Below are positions 10,690-22,500 of a stretch of DNA of 64,000 nucleotides, piece after piece (the stretch's first letter is position 1; each line of letters begins with the position of its first letter). The position numbers and the translations under genes are program-made. The stretch is from Piezodorus guildinii (Eukaryota > Arthropoda > Insecta > Hemiptera > Pentatomidae), in contig CM041294.1 of NCBI GenBank assembly GCA_023052935.1, positions 153,024,399-153,088,398 on the forward strand. Reading direction: 5' to 3'. Under the pieces are notes generated by a model. That model worked only from the letters and a program-made list of their open reading frames with translations, made no database searches and was not told the origin of the DNA.

Positions 10690-11320
10690 CCAATAAGTGA
10701 TTCAATATTTAAATGACATACCTACAGTTCCTTATGATTTTGTTGAGAAATTATAATAACATTTTCCATTATAATTAAAAATATTTAAATTATTTTCTCC
10801 TTTTCGATTTAACAAAGAGATGCTAAATCATTTTTATTTCTTATGAAAATAATTTTTGAATTCTCATCCTTCCTCATACAGATCTTTAAGCTTCTTTTAA
10901 AATTTTAAACCAAACGAATTTATAATGCTTTTAATTTTTTTATTGTTTTGGCGTCTTGTAAAAGTTTTCTGTAGAAATACGTCAAACTATTGTTTACATA
11001 TATACATAAATTCATCTCTTATTCTTTTGCTTACAAAGTTAGCTGCTACAATGCCAGGTCTTGTTGTTTCCGCAGATGGCCTTAACCTATAGCACTCACT
11101 TATACCTTTATTGTTTATTTCTTAATCGTGTACACCTCCGAGCTCTTGAATAATTTCTGGTATAGTTTTATCTTTCATATGCGTAACGCCATGAATTTCT
11201 AAGCTATTCGACGTCATGGTTTGCTCTAGATCATTATTTTTCACCTGTAATTAAATTATTTTATTATTAATTGAGTATTTTCGATACTTAATTCATTTAT
11301 CTGATTAATCTTACGATCAA
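10690..11320 (-). pseudogene. CR1-like LINE ORF1 C-terminal part
   Basis: Minus-strand reading yields TMTSNSLEIHGVTHMKDKT, IPEIIQELG, then ISECYRLRPSAETTRPGIV and ANFVSKRIRDEFMY. The order 'leI.Gv...i..ig', 'Y R', 'P..I...F.sk..Rd.f' is that of the RRM-like and C-terminal domains of LINE ORF1 proteins of L1 and CR1 type. The upstream part with ILN and EK residues looks like a coiled-coil remnant. Several stops are present. Bounded by HINE-like copies on both sides. Confidence 0.55.
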
Positions 11321-11326
11321 ATTTTT

Positions 11327-12223
11327 ACTTTCACTTACTATATATAGTAAGGAAAAGAATTGCGAACGTGAAAATTTTCTAATTCCAGTTTTCAACGGAA
11401 ATACACATTTTAGGGTCCCCTGAGTCCATATAACTAAGTCCTGCAAAAAGGTCTGTGTGTGTGGTAACTCCCGGGCGGAAACGAAGAGTCCTATGAAACT
11501 GAAATTTCATATTTAAAACAACTATACGACCGAGACGTTTCAAAACCTTTTTCATCAAAATGAGCTTACCAGAAGAGCCACTTTATACTATGCATTTTTC
11601 ACTTTTTTCCAATTTTCTCGAAAACGGTTCCGACGATTTTGATTAAACTCGCTATATTGATGTAAAACTTAATGGGCTTTAATATCATGTAGGTTTCATT
11701 CTGATTAATATAGCCTAACAGAGCTTAAATTCCGATATTTTAAATTTTCTTTCTCTAAAGTACCTTTAATTTTGTTGATTATATAAAGAAAAGTATATTA
11801 TCTTCTTACCACTGATGAAAAACAAGTAAAAGTATAAATTGAAAGAATTCGATACCCAACTAAAGGAGAAAACAGAAAAAATATTTTTTAATGCATTTTT
11901 TTGTTTTTGAACATTAGAAGAATAATATACATGTATGATATACCGTTGGAAAGCTAAAGATTTTAGCAAAAAATATTATCTCATACACAAGCTTTTAAAA
12001 GTTAATAGAGAGTGATAAAAAGCCGATAAAACTAGGTGATTGTTTTAGATAATAATATAATAGATTTTTTAATAAAACACACGTTTCTATAGAATGTCCA
12101 TTCAATTAATTCTTTCATGGTTCCACTCATTTTTATCTCTTATTTGAAGATATTTAAAATTCTTTAATCGGTTATAAAAATGGAGGTAAGTGAAAGTCGT
12201 GTGTTGCCCGCACCAGATTTTTT
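11327..12223 (-). mobile_element. HINE-like repeat, complete 897-bp copy
   Basis: Left end ACTTTCACTTACTATATATA with its hairpin, right end GTAAGTGAAAGTCGTGTGTT and CCCGCACCAGAT plus T run. It splits ORF1 of the minus-strand CR1-like LINE between the PHD-type finger (12330-12572) and the RRM-like part (10690-11320). Confidence 0.75.
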
Positions 12224-12329
12224 ATTATTATCTTCAACTGCTATTGATAATTTTCCACTACATCGGAACAATGGTTAAGAGAACCATCCATACTTTTTTT
12301 CATTGAGTTTATTGTCTCTCATTTAACAT

Positions 12330-12572
12330 TTAAATTGCAAAGATGATTTTATTAGTGTCACCTGATTTAATAGCCGTTTCGATCTTTTCATTTTGGTAAC
12401 ATTCCTCTTGACATGGTGTGCATATCCATTCTTTTTTTCCATCTTTTAAAAGTAAATAATGACTTTTAGTGATGTCAAGACATGGAAGATGAAACACTTT
12501 TACAAATGTCACATACTTTACACGAAAAGCATTATGGGAAAAATCCTTCAAACATTTATCACAGGAAGGCAT
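12330..12572 (-). pseudogene. CR1-like LINE ORF1 N-terminal finger
   Basis: From an ATG at 12572 the frame reads MPSCDKCLKDF, then the middle CysCys pair position occupied by TFVK, FHLPCLDI, a long spacer, and WICTPCQEEC. This is the PHD-like finger found at the start of ORF1 in many insect CR1-like LINEs (C-x2-C ... H-x2-C ... W-x-C-x2-C). The middle C-x2-C pair is degraded. About 80 aa before a stop. A (GA)n run lies just upstream at 12611-12664. Confidence 0.5.
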
Positions 12573-12607
12573 AATGGACGTCCGCACTGGTCGGCTGTAG
12601 GAACAAT

Positions 12608-12610
<3 letters not shown>

Positions 12611-12664
<54 letters not shown>
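12611..12664. repeat. (GA)n microsatellite
   Basis: Uninterrupted GA repeat of about 54 bp. The Ser-Leu and Arg-Glu repeats it creates in two short ORFs are not protein evidence. Confidence 0.95.
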
Positions 12665-12668
<4 letters not shown>

Positions 12669-12721
12669 AATAGAGATGCTTTCTTTACTTTTCAATAAAA
12701 ATGAAAAATCTTGTCTACACA

Positions 12722-13340
12722 AGACTTTAACTTACCTCTGTTTTTAAAATCCATTAAAGAATTTTAAAATAAAAATATAGATAACAACGAGTGGAACCAT
12801 TAAATAATTAATTAAATTAAATTTCTATAGAAACATGTGTTTAATTAAAAAATCAATTTTATTATTATCAAAAATAATCAGTTTGTTTTATCGGCTTTTC
12901 ATCACTCTCCTTTAACTTTTACAAGGTTGTTTATAAGATAATGTGTTTTCTAAAATCTTTAGCTTTCCAGCGGTATATTATACATGTATATTACTGTTCT
13001 TATGTTAAAAATCACATAAAAAAAAATATATATTTTTTTAGTTTTTTCCTTTAGTTGGGAATCTAATTCATTCAATTTATATATTTACCTGTTTTTCATC
13101 AGTGTTAACAAGATAATATAGTTATTTTTATAATATATACAATATTAAAGGAACTTTAGAGGAAGAAAATTTAAAGTATCGGCATTTAAGCCCTGTCAGA
13201 ATATTCCAATCACAATGAAGCCTACAGGGTGTTACAGCCCATTAAATCTTACATAGATTTAGCTTGTTAATCAAAATCGTTTGAGCCGTTTTTGAGAAAA
13301 TCGTAAAAAGGTGCGAAAATTAATATAAAGTGGCGAATGG
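12722..13340 (+). mobile_element. HINE-like partial copy
   Basis: Begins with GACTTTAACTTACCTCTG, the diverged subterminal repeat at the ATCTGG side, and follows the family body until about 13340. It lacks the microsatellite and hairpin end. Confidence 0.6.
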
Positions 13341-13419
13341 GAAATAAACTTATTACTGATTAACAATTTAATATAGTTGTATTATTTAATCTAAATCGTA
13401 TGTTTAATAGTTTTTATAT

Positions 13420-13480
13420 TGTTTTTTTCCTCCGAGGGAAGTGAATGTCGTGTGTTGCCCGCACTAGATTTTTTTTTTAA
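13420..13480 (-). mobile_element. HINE-like terminal fragment
   Basis: Only the end block is present: GGGAAGTGAATGTCGTGTGT, then TGCCCGCACTAGAT and a T run. Probably the remainder of a copy disrupted by the insertion of the 12722-13340 copy. Confidence 0.5.
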
Positions 13481-13902
13481 TTTTGTGTAAGGGAGAAAGA
13501 TCAGATTAGCTCACATTTTTATTGTAATAAAAATAATTTTTAAACTCATAAATATGCCAATGAAGGGAGGTAGAGGAAGATATTTTTCAATAAAACTAAA
13601 TAAAACAATGGTGCCCAACTGTAATCATTTTGAATATCCTACTTTATATTTTGTGTCTTTTTAATCATATACCTTTTTTTATTTTAATTTTATTAATTAT
13701 CACACTAATTTATACATTAGATAATTAAAATATCTTTCAAAATGTCTACACTCCAATAGATATGGTTGTGGTTTGTCCAAGTCCCTAGTCTAGGACTGCT
13801 AGACTACACCAAAGACCAAGTTCAATTTATTTAATTCCTGATCATATAAAAAATTAACAACCATAAGTTTTTTAAAAAGTAATATAAGGCATATGAAATA
13901 AA
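13481..13902. other. Unassigned spacer
   Basis: AT-rich sequence without a recognisable coding frame or repeat match, apart from a short region around 13760-13830 of more balanced composition. Confidence 0.35.
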
Positions 13903-14376
13903 AAAAATCTGGTGCGGATGATGGGTCAAACCGGAAGATCTACTTTATACCATGTATTTTTCACCTTTTTGTGATTTTCTCAAAACGGCTATAACAATTT
14001 TGATTAAACCCCGTTTATCGATGTAAAATTTAATAGGCATTAATAAGATGTAGGTTTCATTCTTATTGAAATAGTCTGACAGGGCTTAAATGCCGATATA
14101 TTTTAAAGTAACTTAATTTTTTAAGAATCTATAAAAATAACTATATTATATATTTAGTTCTAATAAAAAACCGATAAATATTCAAATTGAACGATTATGA
14201 TATCTAACGAAAGAAATATTTTTTCATGCAATTTTTGTGTTTTTTGAACTCAAAACAGTACTATAGATGTATAATATACTGCTGGAAAGCTAAATGTTTT
14301 AGAAAAAATATTATCTTATACAAAATTTGTAAAAGTTGATGAAGAGTGATAGAAAGCCGTTAAACTAACTCATTAT
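13903..14376 (-). mobile_element. HINE-like copy with inverted head
   Basis: AATCTGGTGCGG at 13909 is oriented left-to-right, but the adjoining body (from CCGGAAGATCTACT at about 13934) runs in the opposite orientation. The head and body are therefore joined back to back, with most of the copy missing. Confidence 0.55.
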
Positions 14377-15385
14377 TATTTTTTTGTGCTTTAACCTGTT
14401 TGTATTTTTTTTTTTCCAATTATCAGTAAACCTCCTTTAAATTCGGAACACATAAACTTTTGAAAAAAATGCATATTCTGTAATATGCAATATATCAATA
14501 ATAAATATTCAATATAATCTTAATATTATTGGGATATTAAATTGAATAAAAATATTTAAAAATGGACTAATAATTACCAGTTCGGTGCGTCATGCTTTTC
14601 AACAACAAAAAATCTCTTCAATTATTTCAACCCATTAAATATATGTATATTTTTATATTGAAAATGATATGACGTTTCATATTGAAAATGATACATTAAA
14701 GTACATCTAGCAAGGAAAGTACTGGTTATTATAATTTTATTTTTAACTCAATAGAGAAAAAACTAAATGTTCTAGATTTATAAGATGATATATACATTTT
14801 GCATGATAACAGTTATTTTTGAAACTCCATTAAATTTTACAATGAGATATTAATCTGTATAAAGAAATATGTACTGCAAGGGATGCGAAAGAATTGAATT
14901 ACTAAAGAATCAGATTAACTAAATACAATTAAGTATTCTTCTTTGAATTGACTAAACCACTTCGTCAGAGACAGACAAAAAAAATAATAATTGCTAGATA
15001 ATAAAATTGGGTGAAGATTCAGTTGAACCGATAAATATTTATAATAAAATAATGGGGATCCATACTACTTAATCAAAAGAATAGAAAAAAATAATTTGCC
15101 TGGGTATCTCAATCATTTGATTAAGAGAATATTTTTCACTGAATGCTATTAATGTTTTTTGCGAGGGTATGGAAGATTGTATGGTACTAATGAAATATAA
15201 TTTAATTAAAATGTACGATCGAAATTGAATATTAAAAAAAATATTTTTAACTCCTTAAAATTTTTTTAAATATTGTTTAATTTATATTTATGGATTAAAG
15301 TCATCATTAACTGTCCTATTTATAGCAGTATCCAAAAAAAAAATCGTATTGAAGCAAACATTTTTAATACTGGTTTCCTCTTCAA
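14377..15385. other. AT-rich region, no gene recognised
   Basis: About 1 kb with many stops in all frames. I see no TIR, LTR or conserved protein motif. Confidence 0.4.
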
Positions 15386-16250
15386 TTGGGTTGCGTCACA
15401 TGAAATGGAATTGTCCGTTTTTAAGGTAAAGGATTTTTATTAAAAATACGAAATGACTATTTACCTTCTTTTTCTACACATTTTTCCCAACGTCACACCA
15501 ACTTTTTTATCCCCGAACTGAAAAACTTTGAGCTTTGAAGTGAAACAAAATCTGAAAACGCACTTTTCACTTGATCATCATTTTCAAAAGGTTTTCCTTT
15601 GACGAAGTTGTCTAAATTCCTGAACAGATAGTAATCTGTTGGATACAAGTCGGGAGAATATGGTGGGTGCGGAAGAACTTCGTAGCCCAGTTCTTTCAAT
15701 TTTTGCACGGTATGTTTTGAAATATGGAATCTAGCTGCCGCTCAGTGAGATCATGAGGTACCCATGTATCGAGCCTTTTTACTATCCCAATACACTTTAA
15801 GTGTCTGGAAACGGTAGATGCACTTGCATTTAGTTGTGCTGAGAGCCCTTTAACTGTTTGGTAGGGGTTTCCTTCTACTGTATGTTTGAGGACATCGTTA
15901 TCTATTACGGACGGAGGTCTTCCTCGGGGCAAGTTTTCCAAGTCGGTATCCCCAGCTGGAAACTTAGCAACCCAACGGCGAATGGTCCGTTCATTAACAC
16001 TCCCTTCCCTAAGCGCCCTGCAAATATTTCTAGCGGCCTAAGGTGCTGAATGGCCGAGGTTAAACTCGTACAAAAATATTATTCGAAAATCGCGTGTTTC
16101 CATGTTCATATTTGGAGGTATACTAAAAAGTGGGTAATTGATTAGGAAGCTAATGTTTATAACACAAAGGTAGAGAATTAGTAACTGTTTACTTTAAATA
16201 TGTAAACATTCGGAAGAAAACAATGGACATTTCATGTGAAACAACCCAAT
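15386..16250 (-). mobile_element. mariner element, internally deleted
   Basis: Imperfect terminal inverted repeats of about 30 bp bound the segment: the left end reads TTGGGTTGCGTCACATGAAATG and the reverse complement of the right end reads TTGGGTTGTTTCACATGAAATG (each read here in two halves, TTGGGTTG and CACATGAAATG). Between them lies a minus-strand transposase relic. A full mariner is about 1.3 kb; this one is about 865 bp because the centre of the transposase gene is missing. It cannot transpose itself. Confidence 0.75.
15457..16109 (-). pseudogene. mariner transposase, deleted and frameshifted
   Basis: From ATG at 16109 the reading is RDFRIIFLYEFNLGHSAP, a stop, AARNICRALREG, then ERTIRRWVAKFPAGDTDLEN and LPRGRPP. 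This is the first helix-turn-helix and linker of a mariner transposase. Then come the second HTH (STVSRHLKCIGIVKRLDTWV) and PHDLTERQ (the WVPHDL motif), which jumps directly to QKLKELGYEVLPHPPYSPDL and PTDYYLFRNL near the third catalytic Asp. The middle of the DDD catalytic domain, with the first two Asp residues, is absent. Predicted remnant about 190 residues against about 345 in intact mariners. Confidence 0.8.
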
Positions 16251-16329
16251 ATATAGATATGCAATAAGAATGGTTTATGGATATTTTTTTTCTAAAACAC
16301 TGTTGATTAACTACACATATCTTAAAAAA

Positions 16330-16745
16330 ATATTGTGCGCACAACTTGTAACTTTCACTTACCTCTGTTGTTATAATCAATTTAAGATGTTTAATTTCAC
16401 TAACCTATCTATGGAAGTTTTGCAAGTTTTAGTTTTAGAACATAAGAACAGTAATGTTCATATATAATATACCGTTGGTATACTAAAGATATTCGAAAAA
16501 TATTTATCTTATACATGCTATTGTAAAAGTTAACGGAAAGTGATGAAATACCCGAAAAAACAAACTGATTGTCGTTGATAATAATATAATAGTTTATTTT
16601 ACTAAAATCACGTTTCTTTTTAAAATTCAAAGTGAATAATTGTTTAACAATTTATTTTCCGCTTTCTAAAATTAGTTTATTATAATTCTCAAATTTATAT
16701 ATATAAGAGTTAAATAATCTATTGTTGTTGTACGCACAAATTTTT
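16330..16745 (-). mobile_element. HINE-like copy with inverted head
   Basis: A head segment (GTGCGCACAAC, then ACTTTCACTTACC, 16335-16390) reads left-to-right. From about 16430 the body (ACATAAGAACAGTAATG and the following block) reads the opposite way. Ends near GTTGTACGCACAAATTTTTT. Same back-to-back form as at 13903. Confidence 0.5.
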
Positions 16746-16934
16746 TGTTCAATTTATTTTTATATACTTTTTATATATCATGTAAGAAGTTTGTATCGTA
16801 CATTTAATCTTTTCAAAAATAAATTTTGTCAAGTCCAATAACAGTCTTTATAAATCTGTTTTGTAACTAGAAAAATCTATAAATTGTAATTTCTATTTAA
16901 GTATTTCAAATATCTAATTTTTATCTAAACTTTT

Positions 16935-17732
16935 TCATATATATACTTATAGAAAGTGCATTTTAAAATTTCATTTTTGCACTCTTTTTTTTCGATTTCT
17001 CAATAACGTTCCGACAGAAATTTTTTATTTAAACTCAGCTATACAATGTCATATTTAATGGAAATTTAATATTACGAAATTTAGCCAGTTTCAAATTTAT
17101 TAAAATGTTTGACAGGCTTAAACCGAATTTTAAATATTCTTTTTCTCAAAAGTTCAGACTTATTTAAACTGCTTGATTAATTTCAAAAAGTTAATCTTTA
17201 ATATATTTATAGCTTTCATTTGATAAATGGTTTGAAGTAAAATATTATTAATTAAATATTTCTAATATCCTTAACTTTTGTTGATTAATAAAAAAACTAT
17301 ATTAACTTGTTACCAATGATTAAAAACAAGTAAATATATTAATTGAACGAATTCGATATCCAACTGGGAGAAAGAAGAAAACTGAAAAAACAAATTTTAA
17401 TGCATTTTTTTGTTTTTGAACATTAGAAGAGTAATATACATGTGTAATTTACCGTTTCAATGCTGAAGATTTTAGGAAAACATTTTATTATCTAATACAC
17501 AAGCTTGTAAAAGTTAATAAAGAGTGATGAAGAGCCGGTAAAACTAACAGATAATTTTATATGATGATATAATTGATTTTTTAAATAAAACACATGTTCC
17601 AATAGAAATTCCATTAAACTAATTCTTTAATAGTGTCACTCATTTTTATCTCTTTCTGTTTTTGAAAATTTTTTAATCGATTCTAAAAACGGAGGTAAGT
17701 GAAAGTCGTGTGTTGCCCGCACCCGATTTTTT
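16935..17732 (-). mobile_element. HINE-like copy, lacking hairpin end
   Basis: Strongly diverged on the left, then good family match to the right terminus GGAGGTAAGTGAAAGTCGTG, followed by TGCCCGCACCCGAT. Confidence 0.65.
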
Positions 17733-17739
17733 ATAATTA

Positions 17740-17894
17740 TTCGCGGTTTTTTGGTTGTTCTCTATCTTCATAAGTAACTGAGTTATTGAATCCAATCGCT
17801 TTTAATCGGCCACCATTTTAAAAAATTACCAGCTGATATAGACGTCTAGGTGTTAGGAACATCAGTGGATGTTCTAGTATTTTTATTGTGAATT

Positions 17895-17948
<54 letters not shown>

Positions 17949-18061
17949 GTAGTTTCGAAGAGATGCCGCGGACGGCGAAAAAACAGGATTTTTTAAAATG
18001 TATTATTCAGTTTTTACATATATTGAAAGCCCTCAAATTTCGAGGGAGGAGATGTGGTAAT

Positions 18062-18093
<32 letters not shown>

Positions 18094-18150
18094 CGGTCGA
18101 TTACAAAGGTTTATTATTGAAAATAATGAACCCAAAGGGAGCACGTTAAA
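17740..18150 (+). repeat. Dispersed repeat D, copy 1
   Basis: Matches the reverse complement of 56665-56960: the blocks around GCCGCGGACGGCG, the 'accagctgatat' region, 'aactgagttattgaat', and the T-run followed by 'cggtcgattacaaaggtt' are shared. A shorter piece is at 26985-27080. Contains an (AT)n run at 17898-17945 and a T run at 18062-18093. Class unknown; no coding frame. Confidence 0.55.
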
Positions 18151-18195
18151 GTTTATTGAACTATGTAGGGCAGGCAAATATCTCAAAGAGCAATA

Positions 18196-18625
18196 AACTT
18201 TAATAAGATTTGAACTCAAGATAAGGTCTAAGAAGTGACCCAGGTAAAATTTGACCTGAGCCATACCCGTTCTAGTCTCCAGGCGGCCAGGTTTATTATA
18301 CCTGGCATAAATCTAAAGTCTCTATCTTAAAATTTAAATCCTTTGATTTATTACATGTCCAATCTATTGGCAATTTTCTGTTCCGAAAATCTTACATTAC
18401 CAGAGGTAAAGATAACATTCTAAGAAACTAACAAAGGCCCTATCCTAAAGGTAGTTATTTCAAAATTGATATTTTGGTATATTTGTATTCTAATAGTTGG
18501 TTTATCGAAATTCTTCAATTTATATAAGGTCTTTTGACGCGTTCTAAAACCGCATATCTTTCCAAAAGCTATTTACTATATATTTGATTCTAATAAAATT
18601 AATTATTCGGAAGAAACATATATTG
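18196..18625. other. Unassigned spacer
   Basis: Contains a short inverted pair around 18275-18310 (CCAGG...CCTGG) but no coding frame or known terminus. Confidence 0.35.
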
Positions 18626-19572
18626 AAAAATCTGGTGCGCGCAACACATACATCCGATGTTAAAATAAATTTTAGAAGTTATAAATACATTTAGTGATTA
18701 AACTAAATTGTCAAAGAAATGATTAAGTTACGTTTAATCGTAAGAATTTTCGAAATCCAGTTTTCAACGGAAATACACGTTTTAGGATCCCCTGAGTCCA
18801 AATAACCAAGTCCCGAAAAAAGGTCTGTGTGTGTGTGTGTGTGTGTGGTAACTCCTTGGCGGAATCGGTAAGTCCTATGAAACTGAAATTTAATATTTAA
18901 GACAACTATACGCCCGAGACGTGACAAAACTTTTTTCATCAAAATGAGTTTACCAGAAGAGGCGCTTTATACAATGCATTTGCACCTTTTTTCGATTTTC
19001 TCGAAAACGGTTCCGACGATTTTTATTAAACTCGCTATATCAATGTAAAATTTAATGGGCTTTAATATCATTTAGGTTTCATTTGGATTAAAATGGTTTG
19101 ACAGGGCTTAAATGCCGATATTTTAAATTTTCTTTCTCTAAAGTACCTTTAATTTTATTGATTCTATAAAAATAACTATATTTTCTTGTTAACACTGATG
19201 AAAAACAGGTAAATATATAAATTGAATGAATTACCCAACTAAAGGAGAAAACAGAAAAAATATTTTGTTAATGCAATATTTTGTTTTTGGACATAAGAGC
19301 AGTAATATACATATATGATATACCGTTGGAATTCTAAAGATTTTAGAAAAAATATTATCTTATACTCAAGCTTTTAAAAGTTAACTAACTGATTATTTTA
19401 GATAATAATATAAAAGATTTTTTAATAAAACACATGTTTCTGTATAAATTCAATTTAATTAATTATTTAATAGTTCACGTATTTCTATCTCTAACTGTAT
19501 TTGTAAATTCTTTCATTGATCTTAAAAATGGAGGTAAGTGAAAGCCGTGTGTCGCCCGCACCAGATTTTTTT
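18626..19572 (-). mobile_element. HINE-like repeat with an extra inverted head
   Basis: Left: AAAAATCTGGTGCGCGCAAC in forward orientation, then about 80 bp of spacer. From about 18735 a nearly complete opposite-orientation body follows, with the (GT)n run at 18825-18847 and the right terminus GTAAGTGAAAGCCGTGTG, CGCCCGCACCAGAT and T run. Confidence 0.6.
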
Positions 19573-21329
19573 TTAAGTTCGTTTTGTTTTAAGTTTGTTT
19601 GTTTATGATAAATGTAAAAAAAATGTAGTTCAAAGTTGTAAAATTTAGTTGAAAACATACGTAACAATTGACCTGTAAAAATAATTAGTTTTATTAAAAC
19701 AATAGAGACAGTTTTTAAGTATTAAAGTGGTTTATTTATAACTTTGTAAATACGAAAGTAATATCGTATTAGGAACAGCAAAGAACGAAGTCTTGAACAC
19801 AAAGTTCAAGTTTGTTATCTGGTTTTAATCCTAGGTTAAGTAAGTGTGTTTGAAGTTTTGTTTGTTTCGTGGGGATTAACGCTCGGAATCTGGGAAGAAA
19901 ACAGTCAGTCGCTTCTGGAACTTGGTTTGGCGAACTGCTACCCTCACGCATCTCTCCATCTCGCTTCATCGATGTCTTGGCGGTCTATCGATTTATCGAT
20001 TGACGACTGGATGGATGCTTGGAGGTATCGACTTCTCGACTCGACTGGTGACTGAATACCATTGTTACTGTTTGTATCACTGACGAGGTAACCTAAAATT
20101 ATTTTTTTGTTCGCCGTGGCCTTCATAGAAGCAAAACAGGCACCCTTTTATTTTTATTTTTTCTGCACTGAACAATCATTTAAGGATTAAAACCATTTTT
20201 TTTTTTTTTTAATTTGTATTTTATATTGTGATATTTTAAAAAAAATCTATTTACTATGTTTTTTAATGAAAGTTTTTGTTTTAAATTCAATGAAATTAGT
20301 CTTTAAGTTTTAATTTTAATTTCAAGTTGTGATTTTGCATGTGTGGTAAACTAAAGCAAGTTTCAAATTATTTCATTGATCCATTTTTTTTTTCCTCAAT
20401 ACAAAACAAGTAGTTTCTGTTTACGCTTCATGTCTTTTATTTCAATTTTCATTTGTATTTGTTCTGTAGTTGTTCATTTCTATTTTCATACATGATGTCT
20501 GTAAATGTTTTAGTTTTCAATTTATGACGGTAACTTAACAATAATTAACCAGCTCGATATGGGATCGGAGATTTGTTTTTTAATTACGAAAAACTCCTTC
20601 CCACAACAATATTTTATAAATTTTCATTTTTCATTGATTTTCAAGAACTTTTTTCCACCATTTTCTTCACAATTAAGGAATGTGTAATAAAAGCAAAAAA
20701 GTATAGAACATATTGTGTTGCTTGTTTTTGTTCTATTTCTAAATCTGAAAAATACCAGAGTTAGTGATTTTTTCCCAAAGTGCGTTTTTATCCCAAGACT
20801 GTCTTACAAAATCAAAAATAATAGCTAGTAAACTGTTTAATATACAGGTTTATGTTCAGGAAAGAATAGACAAAATAACAATGTTTTTGAGTTTCAAAAT
20901 TATTTAAAACTTGACGATTTTGTGTTTATCAGAGATAAAGTCAACATTTCTTTGATTATCAGTCGTTTCAAATTGCCTTAGCCACTGAGGATTTTGTTTT
21001 GTTCGTTCACGTCGTAACTCAAACTTAAAATGGCTGAAAATTAAAAATATTTTATATTTAAAAATGTTTTATCGACGATTTTAAATTAAGGAAAGAATAG
21101 AGAATAACCGATCAAAAATGTATTTTGTATGGATTGACCTCTTGGCAATATCAAAGTTGGTAGGATTATTTATATTTAAATCGTTTCTGAAATATGAATG
21201 ATCTTAAATGAAATAGAAATTTTTTTTTGATAAAATTGCCCTGATTGAAAATCAATTGAACATTATGAAATATAAATTTATATTTAGGCAATATATTGCT
21301 TTTGAAATGAAAATTAAATGAAATAAAAA
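19573..21329. other. 1.75-kb region without recognised gene; possible solo LTR
   Basis: Mostly AT-rich. The part 19640-20130 is less AT-rich. On the minus strand it has an ORF-like stretch ending in TGCTGTTCC, followed by AAAGTTATAAATAAACC and AATAAAACTAATT, reminiscent of an LTR 3' half, but I found no TG...CA boundaries, primer-binding site or pair. The remainder shows no motif. Confidence 0.2.
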
Positions 21330-21930
21330 GAAATTTTATTGTGGGACAGCTAGTCCCCTAAGAAGAATATAAATGTACAATATAAGATTTTACTTCTGGC
21401 TATGTAGAATTTATCATATTATATACAGCATTTTATGGATTACAAATTATGATACATATGGATCTGCATATATATAAATACACAAACACAAAGTCATATT
21501 ACAACCGTAAATAAATCCAAATAATAAAATATATTAAAACAAAAAAAAAAATAGAAAAAATTGAGATAAAATAAAGTTTATAAAGGCACGGCAGATTGAT
21601 GTTTCAGGAGATGTGTAAATAGGTGATGTTTGAAGGAAGTTAAGGATTGGCATGTACGAATCGACATAGGTAAGGAATTCCAAAATGAGGATGCACGTGT
21701 GACGAAACATCTCTTAAATGAAGCAGTTCTGTGGGATGGAATGAGCAGGTTCAAGGGTTGGAATCTTGTGTTGATGGAGTGGACAGAGGAGAGTGGGGTA
21801 AACAAATTTTAAATATAGAGGGGTTTTTGGTTCTGAAGGATTTGTAGAGGTATGTTCCTAGGAAGTATTGCCGTCGGAATTTATAGTAAATCCTTTGGAT
21901 TGTAATATTTAGATTTGAAAATTACCTTCC
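21330..21930 (-). pseudogene. LINE 3' end (ORF2 C-terminus and 3' UTR)
   Basis: Minus strand: YRRQYFLGTYLYKSFRTKN with PSIFK; then in another frame SINTRFQPLNLLIPSHRT, ASFKRCFVTRASSFWNSLP and SIRTCQSLTSFKHHLFTHLL. The F-x(3-5)-R-xx-xWNSLP-xx-R-x(6)-FK-x(2)-L-xx-HL signature is the usual C-terminus of many animal LINE reverse transcriptases. The 3' UTR runs to an AATAAAA near 21330. Single base shifts break the frame; the last frame of about 75 aa is open. Confidence 0.6.
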
Positions 21931-22014
21931 TTAAAGTTACTTTTTTTTTTTTTATTTAAAAGAAATATATTTGTTAAAATAAATTATCATCAACATTTTT
22001 ATCATTCACTCACT

Positions 22015-22500
22015 GACTGTTGGACGCTACAGTCCTTGTGGGACCTGGGCCTCTGCCACCGCTCTTCCCCATGCCTCGTAATCTCCAGCAAGATTCCTCC
22101 AATTTCAAACTCCCATTCTTCTCAAATCCTACTCCAAGTCCTCAATCCACCGTCGCCTGGATCTGCCCCTTTTCCTTTTCCCTCCTGGTGCACCATTTAA
22201 CATAATTTTAGGTACCCTACAGGGCTCCATCCTTTCCACATGCCCTAACCATCTCAGCCTGCTCTTCCTAATATAATAGCACAGAGGATATCAGGCTCTC
22301 CATACAATTCTGTTAGTTCGGCATTTTTTCTGATTCTCCACCTGTGTTTTACTTTCACCGCTCCAAAAATCCTTCTCAATGTACTCCTCTCCCAACTCCC
22401 AAACCTGTTGAGCTCTTCGGTTTTCTTTAGTTAAGGTCCACGTCTCACTGCCATACATTACAACCGGTATAATTATTGTTTTTTATAACAAGAGCTTTGC
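22015..22500 (-). pseudogene. RTE-like LINE ORF2 C-terminal relic
   Basis: Minus-strand reading contains VVMYGSETWTLTKENRRA, then RLRWLGHVERMEPCRVPK, IMLNGAPGGKRKRGRSRRRW, IEDLE, a stop, DLRRMGV and WRNLAGDYEAWGRAVAEAQ. The YGSETW...LRWLGHVxRM...GxxxRGRxxxRWxEDLxxDL order is the classic end of RTE-like ORF2 proteins. Several frame changes make it non-functional. Confidence 0.7.

Noticed and set aside
12459..12698. ORF with long Arg-Glu repeat
   Set aside because: Produced by the (GA)n microsatellite; the LINE finger on the other strand explains the rest.
18007..18264. 85-aa ORF with a Lys run
   Set aside because: Poly-T/poly-A tract of repeat D read in frame; no homology signal.
19769..20126. 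Overlapping ORFs in a less AT-rich patch, possibly a host exon or LTR
   Set aside because: No splice sites, domain or LTR boundaries could be supported; left as an unassigned region.
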